Origin: JAFTYO01 sp045644765 | GTDB taxonomy: Bacteria; Pseudomonadota; Alphaproteobacteria; RF32; CAG-239 | Direction: 5' to 3' | Assembly (NCBI GenBank): GCA_045644765.1 | Contig: JAZRHM010000013.1 | Span: 86,046-150,045 of the forward strand | DNA length: 64,000 nt | Part shown: piece by piece, positions 61,956-64,000 of the stretch | Layout: each line of letters begins with the position of its first letter | How positions within the stretch are numbered: the stretch's first letter is position 1 | The notes under the pieces: generated by a model | What the model was told of the DNA's origin: nothing | Databases searched by the model: none | What the model saw: only the letters and a program-made list of their open reading frames with translations | Program-made: the position numbers and the translations under genes

Positions 61956-62536
61956 ATCTTCACATTCTCTACGGCATTGGCAAGCATTTGTTGGTTATAG
62001 TTAAAGTAGTGTTGTGTGGTTGATATGTTTTTATGATTAGCCAGTTTTTGCACCAAACAGATATTAACTCCGGAGTTTACCAACTTTGATACAAACAAAT
62101 GTCTTCCTAAATGGCTTGCGCCTTTAATATTGAACTTTTTATAAATTGAACTGAAAATCCTGCTTATTGATGCTCGGTTATATGGTTTATTGAGTTTTTG
62201 GCTTGTAAACAGATATGTTTCCGGCGAAAGTTTATCAGCCCATTTGTTTTGAAGATATTTCAAATATTCGCAAAATTCTTTCTTTAATTGGCTATTCATA
62301 TAATATTCGCATTTGTTCTTACCTTTGTTTTTATCATAATCAAGGCAAATAACATCTTTGATTTTCAAGTCATCGTTAAAAACATCTTTGATTTGCAAGT
62401 AGGCAAAATTGATTGAACGCATACCGTTTAAGGAACACAAAAACATCATTCTTATTTGCTCGGCATGTTTCATTGATTTTATAAAGTTCAAAATGTCTTT
62501 AATTTTCTTATCATCTACAAATTCACTGTTTGTCAT
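61952..62536 (-). CDS. Short tyrosine recombinase, catalytic domain only
   Basis: 194 residues, about the length of the catalytic domain alone; the usual N-terminal core-binding domain is missing. Arg in NGMRSINFAYL, HLGRHLFVSKL (H-x-x-R), NHKNISTTQHYFNY with the nucleophile Tyr. It resembles the Fim/phage small recombinases in size and may invert or excise DNA locally. AGGAGAAAGCC precedes the ATG. Confidence 0.85.
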   Translation of the reverse strand: MTNSEFVDDKKIKDILNFIKSMKHAEQIRMMFLCSLNGMRSINFAYLQIKDVFNDDLKIKDVICLDYDKNKGKNKCEYYMNSQLKKEFCEYLKYLQNKWADKLSPETYLFTSQKLNKPYNRASISRIFSSIYKKFNIKGASHLGRHLFVSKLVNSGVNICLVQKLANHKNISTTQHYFNYNQQMLANAVENVKI

Positions 62537-62549
62537 GGCTTTCTCCTAT

Positions 62550-62590
62550 GAAAGGCTGCAAGTGAAAGGAAATAAGTCTCACAGCCTTTC
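62550..62590 (-). promoter_or_regulatory. Hairpin before the short recombinase gene
   Basis: GAAAGGCTG (62550-62558) and CAGCCTTTC (62582-62590) pair over nine bases, 20 bases upstream of the recombinase ATG. No T run; possible mRNA processing or control site. Confidence 0.35.
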
Positions 62591-62606
62591 GGTCTTGAAA
62601 AATCTG

Positions 62607-62759
62607 TTATTTTACTATTGCCTGATAAAACACGGTATAACTCGGTTGATGTGTCATTGTGGCAACTCCGCCTTGAAGTTTCCAACCTTGTTTTAGTTTT
62701 TGGTTTACCCACTTAATCAGTTCATCTACACTTGTGGAACATATAATATCGTATTTCAT
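62607..62759 (-). CDS. DUF1737-family small protein
   Basis: 50 residues, MKYDIICSTSVDELIKWVNQ at the start, then GWKLQGGVATMTH and FYQAIVK at the end: the DUF1737 pattern (surface for an unknown role, common in phages and mobile elements). TAGGAGGTAAT precedes the ATG. It lies 8 bases behind the DUF3768 stop. It was found by translating this gap by eye, since it is too short for usual ORF limits. Confidence 0.85.
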   Translation of the reverse strand: MKYDIICSTSVDELIKWVNQKLKQGWKLQGGVATMTHQPSYTVFYQAIVK

Positions 62760-62767
62760 ATTACCTC

Positions 62768-63094
62768 CTAGTATTCATCTGCATACATTATGGTAAGCAC
62801 ACGGTTGGTTAGTTTGGGGTTGCAAGCATCGGGTGATATATAAAGAAGTTCTCTGTCATAATAATCAATTTTCCAGAAAATCTTCTTTCCCTTAAAATCA
62901 AAAGCGCCAAAATCTTTTTCACCGTATGGATTATTATCTTCATTAAAGTCATTGAAATTGCGAACTTTGTTTATAATGGTTGCAATGTCTTCTGAAGAAT
63001 TACATCTGATACCTTGGGTTAAAACCAGTACTCCTTTTGAAGGATTTGCTCTAAACTCATCATTTAATCTGGCTATTTCTTGAATATTAGTCAT
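62768..63094 (-). CDS. DUF3768-family protein
   Basis: 108 residues. IARLNDEFRANPSKGVLVLT, then FNDFNEDNNPYGEKDFGAFD, KIFWKIDYYD and the ending LTNRVLTIMYADEY fit DUF3768, a family of unknown function common on alphaproteobacterial plasmids. ATG 63094 lies six bases behind AGAGGT and overlaps the ankyrin gene's end by eight bases; a GTG two codons earlier is less likely. Confidence 0.88.
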   Translation of the reverse strand: MTNIQEIARLNDEFRANPSKGVLVLTQGIRCNSSEDIATIINKVRNFNDFNEDNNPYGEKDFGAFDFKGKKIFWKIDYYDRELLYISPDACNPKLTNRVLTIMYADEY

Positions 63095-63620
63095 TTGCAC
63101 ACCTCTCTAATAATGTACAAAGGATAAATTCGTTTAAGCCTTTATGATTATCGACATAATCCCAAATGTCTTTACCTTCATTGTTTTTAATATCAACATT
63201 GGCACCGTTTTTGATAAGAAACTCAATTACTCCTAAACGCTTCATTGCTTGCGGATGTTGAATTACTTTTATAAGAGAAGTATTACCTGAATTATCTTGT
63301 GCGTTAATATCGCTACCTTCTTTAAGCAAAATATCTAATGTGTCCGGATTACTTCTTCTCTTGGCTGCAATCATAAATGGAGTTTCACCGGCTTTGTTGC
63401 GAGAATGAATATTGCCACCATAAGCCAAGAACTGTTTAACAATATCAGTTTCGTAAAACTCTTTACATACCCACATAAAAGGTGTCCAACTGTTGTCGTT
63501 ATACGGCAGATTAACATTAACCCATTGGTTCAATAAATCTGTAATTGTAGGCAAATTATTTTGATATAGCGCCTTCATAAGCGCTTGCACCATATTCTGA
63601 TGCGAAATATTCGTATTCAT
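63087..63620 (-). CDS. Ankyrin-repeat protein
   Basis: 177 residues with about four ankyrin repeats: SWTPFMWVCKEFYETDIVKQ, AGETPFMIAAKRRSNPDTLD, SGNTSLIKVIQH...VIEFLIKNGA, and EGKDIWDYVDNH. No signal peptide. Ankyrin proteins on mobile elements are often interaction modules or effectors; no evidence decides which here. AAGGAGATTTAA precedes the ATG; first gene of the minus-strand string. Confidence 0.88.
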   Translation of the reverse strand: MNTNISHQNMVQALMKALYQNNLPTITDLLNQWVNVNLPYNDNSWTPFMWVCKEFYETDIVKQFLAYGGNIHSRNKAGETPFMIAAKRRSNPDTLDILLKEGSDINAQDNSGNTSLIKVIQHPQAMKRLGVIEFLIKNGANVDIKNNEGKDIWDYVDNHKGLNEFILCTLLERCAND

Positions 63621-63884
63621 TTAAATCTCCTTTTAGTCCGCTTAAAAGTGGGACAAGTTGGTTATAAATTCACTTTTTAAAAGATACACCTTATCGATGT
63701 CTCTCGGTTCGATTTGATTTAAACATATCACGAATCAGCTGTCAAGCCGCAAAATCAATATTTTTTATAATAATACACTGATTCGGCGGCGTTTTTGTTG
63801 GGTTGAAGATATTTGTATCTGTGAATGATATTTTATATTATTATATAATTATTAATGGTATATATATAAATACAACTATTTATT

Positions 63885-63998
63885 TTAATCAAAAACACTG
63901 ACTTTTTTTTGTTCAAATTTGCGTAACAATTCGGATATATCGTTAAATTGTTGTCTATATAATAACGCATTATTTTTTCCATTTGGGTATACCTTATC
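63885..63998 (-). CDS. C-terminal end of an unknown protein (partial)
   Basis: The right edge cuts this gene. The visible 37 residues (YPNGKNNALLYRQQFNDISE ...) end in KKVSVFD and a TAA at 63885. A helix-like end rich in Leu, Gln and Lys. The open frame, the protein-like composition and the AT-rich gap behind it support a real gene. No family can be named. Confidence 0.55.
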   Translation of the reverse strand, partial: DKVYPNGKNNALLYRQQFNDISELLRKFEQKKVSVFD

Positions 63999-64000
63999 TA

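Larger units (their letters stand above)
58940..64000. mobile_element. Integrated element at tRNA-Gln (left part)
   Basis: Directly behind the tRNA, on the same strand, lies a 619-residue tyrosine recombinase, followed by a minus-strand string of accessory genes: GNAT, unknown, a second short recombinase, DUF1737, DUF3768 and ankyrin proteins. DUF3768 and DUF1737 are common on alphaproteobacterial plasmids and integrative elements. The right end, and any second copy of the tRNA 3' part, must lie outside the window. Confidence 0.75.

Noticed and set aside
63621..63884. Second attachment site or origin in the AT-rich gap near the right edge
   Set aside because: A weak GAATCA/TGATTC inverted pair is seen but no copy of the tRNA-Gln 3' end and no iteron-like repeats.

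Overview
This 64 kb window is AT-rich and densely coded. It most resembles the chromosome of an uncultured, probably gut-associated or host-associated alphaproteobacterium. Reasons: an RpoD with an acidic insertion of the alphaproteobacterial kind, a GapR/DUF2312 nucleoid protein, an lspA - DUF3035 (BamF-like) - M16 - M16 gene string, and an MbfA-type ferritin-VIT exporter. L-lactate dehydrogenase, pyruvate kinase and Pgi fit a fermentative, host-associated life. The taxonomic placement is inference; no 16S gene is present.

Layout. 1-6.1 kb: the end of a MacB-like permease, a 720-base non-coding stretch full of modular hairpin repeats, and a giant autotransporter with about 14 GGAIYN-type repeats. 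6.2-10.8 kb: flotillin, DsbA/ScsC-like thiol oxidoreductase, a phosphate uptake pair (PhoU-like and Pit) and a small unknown gene. 10.8-19.9 kb: mostly one minus-strand block (lspA, a tiny BamF-like lipoprotein, two M16 proteases, pgi, mutL), preceded by elbB-tatD-tcdA. 20-31 kb: M16 processing protease, orphan genes, acpP-fabF, ldh, gltX, rpoD. 31-41 kb: uvrB, a three-gene ECF sigma module, ugd, MbfA-like exporter and two charged unknowns. 41-54 kb: ileS with an attenuator-like leader peptide, pyk, gapR, ppa, guanine deaminase, mscL, deoC, a HAD phosphatase, gyrA. 54-58.8 kb: envelope and secreted small proteins. From tRNA-Gln(UUG) at 58,865 to the right edge lies an integrated element with two tyrosine recombinases, a GNAT enzyme, DUF1737, DUF3768 and an ankyrin protein.

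The observations I rate highest are: (1) a 14-codon leader ORF with four Ile codons (three in a row) running into a terminator hairpin just upstream of ileS, which looks like ribosome-mediated attenuation; (2) six single-gene units (flotillin and five orphans) that all lack a Shine-Dalgarno sequence, all start with a TTGACA promoter just behind a co-oriented native gene, and look richer in GC than their neighbours, while nearly all other genes here have clear Shine-Dalgarno sites; (3) a minimal ECF sigma module with a one-TM small protein and a Spy/CnrX-like periplasmic protein behind a candidate ECF-type promoter; (4) a family of bulged hairpin repeats that keep their architecture while the stem sequences change.

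All starts were chosen by reading upstream sequence for ribosome binding sites. Family names come from recognised motifs, not from searches.
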